From an uncultured Schlesneria sp. (GTDB taxonomy: Bacteria; Planctomycetota; Planctomycetia; Planctomycetales; Planctomycetaceae), in assembly GCA_903858935.1 (NCBI GenBank), contig CAIOKO010000165.1, positions 1 to 34,718 of the forward strand: a stretch of DNA of 34,718 nt, written 5' to 3'. Position 1 is the first letter of the stretch. The number at the start of each line of letters is the position of its first letter. Shown here piece after piece: positions 34,589 through 34,718 of the stretch. The notes below the pieces were generated by a model. The model saw nothing but the letters and a program-made list of their open reading frames with translations, ran no database searches and had not been told where the DNA came from. The position numbers and the translations under genes were made by a program.

Positions 34589-34718
34589 TTACCCACATTT
34601 TTTCCTTTGTGCGTTTGCGCCACGTACGATCAATTGAAGCTTTTCAAGACCTCGCCAGATCGTAATCCATCCTGGTTCTCCATCGCGTTTGCGTAGCAGA
34701 AATCCTCCCATTCCAGCG
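34589..34718 (-). CDS. IS4-family transposase, C-terminal fragment cut by the window edge
   Basis: The last 42 residues are visible. They include GGFLLRKRDGEPGWITIWRG followed by a Leu-rich helix and a basic tail before TAA at 34589. The RK-x-DGEPGW-x-T-x-WRG pattern is the recognisable C-terminal signature of one group of IS4 transposases. No terminal inverted repeat was found between the stop and the adjacent dispersed repeat, so this may be a remnant. Whether the rest is intact cannot be seen. Confidence 0.75.
   Translation of the reverse strand, partial: AGMGGFLLRKRDGEPGWITIWRGLEKLQLIVRGANAQRKKCG

Noticed and set aside
1-34718. tRNA, rRNA or CRISPR features
   Set aside because: No cloverleaf-like, rRNA-like or regularly spaced repeat pattern was recognised by eye; a covariance-model scan was not possible.

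Overview
The window looks like part of a chromosome from the phylum Planctomycetota, probably the Planctomycetaceae or relatives. This is an inference from gene content: a sulfatase remnant, an LL-diaminopimelate aminotransferase (DapL), a MoxR-like AAA+/VWA pair of the planctomycete type, ExbD-like proteins with large disordered regions, a HEAT-repeat lipoprotein, a small CXXCH protein, and insertion-sequence pieces at both ends. No tRNA, rRNA or CRISPR array was seen.

Left end (1-1150): the 5' end of an ISAs1-family transposase with its probable terminal repeat (outer end at 167). Next to it is a decayed sulfatase gene (236-1149, minus) with several frameshifts and stops. Its oldest part lies under the 3' end of the efflux permease gene.

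Efflux locus (1089-11391): an RND permease and a membrane-fusion adaptor on the minus strand. About 0.6 kb away, divergently on the plus strand, is a tight run of three TolC-family outer-membrane factors that are paralogues of each other. The divergent spacer holds a perfect 24-bp palindrome, a good operator candidate. A 69-bp copy of the 3' end of the third tolC gene lies beyond the next gene, so that gene is bracketed by direct repeats.

Middle (11525-19360, all minus): a PDZ protein fused to what looks like a catalytically dead pepsin/retropepsin-like module; a VWA protein and its MoxR/Mg-chelatase-like AAA+ partner (11-nt overlap); a small two-segment membrane protein; a secreted small CXXCH protein; an ABM-fold monooxygenase; and a HEAT-repeat lipoprotein with a long charged linker.

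Right half (19943-34300): htpG (minus, with a clear intrinsic terminator); dapL and a NagA-like deacetylase overlapping by 4 nt (plus); a tRNA-dihydrouridine synthase (minus); two translationally coupled, N-terminally anchored proteins (minus), one with an ExbD/TolR-like Asp in its membrane helix and one with a Gly/Ser-rich linker of about 360 residues; and a 1350-residue predicted alpha-helical protein of unknown function (plus).

Right end (34301-34718): two copies of a dispersed intergenic repeat, a third copy of which lies at 19661-19831, followed by the C-terminus of an IS4-family transposase. The best candidates for something undescribed are the coupled ExbD-like/Gly-rich pair with the divergent 1350-residue protein, and the one-pump/three-TolC efflux locus with its palindromic operator candidate.
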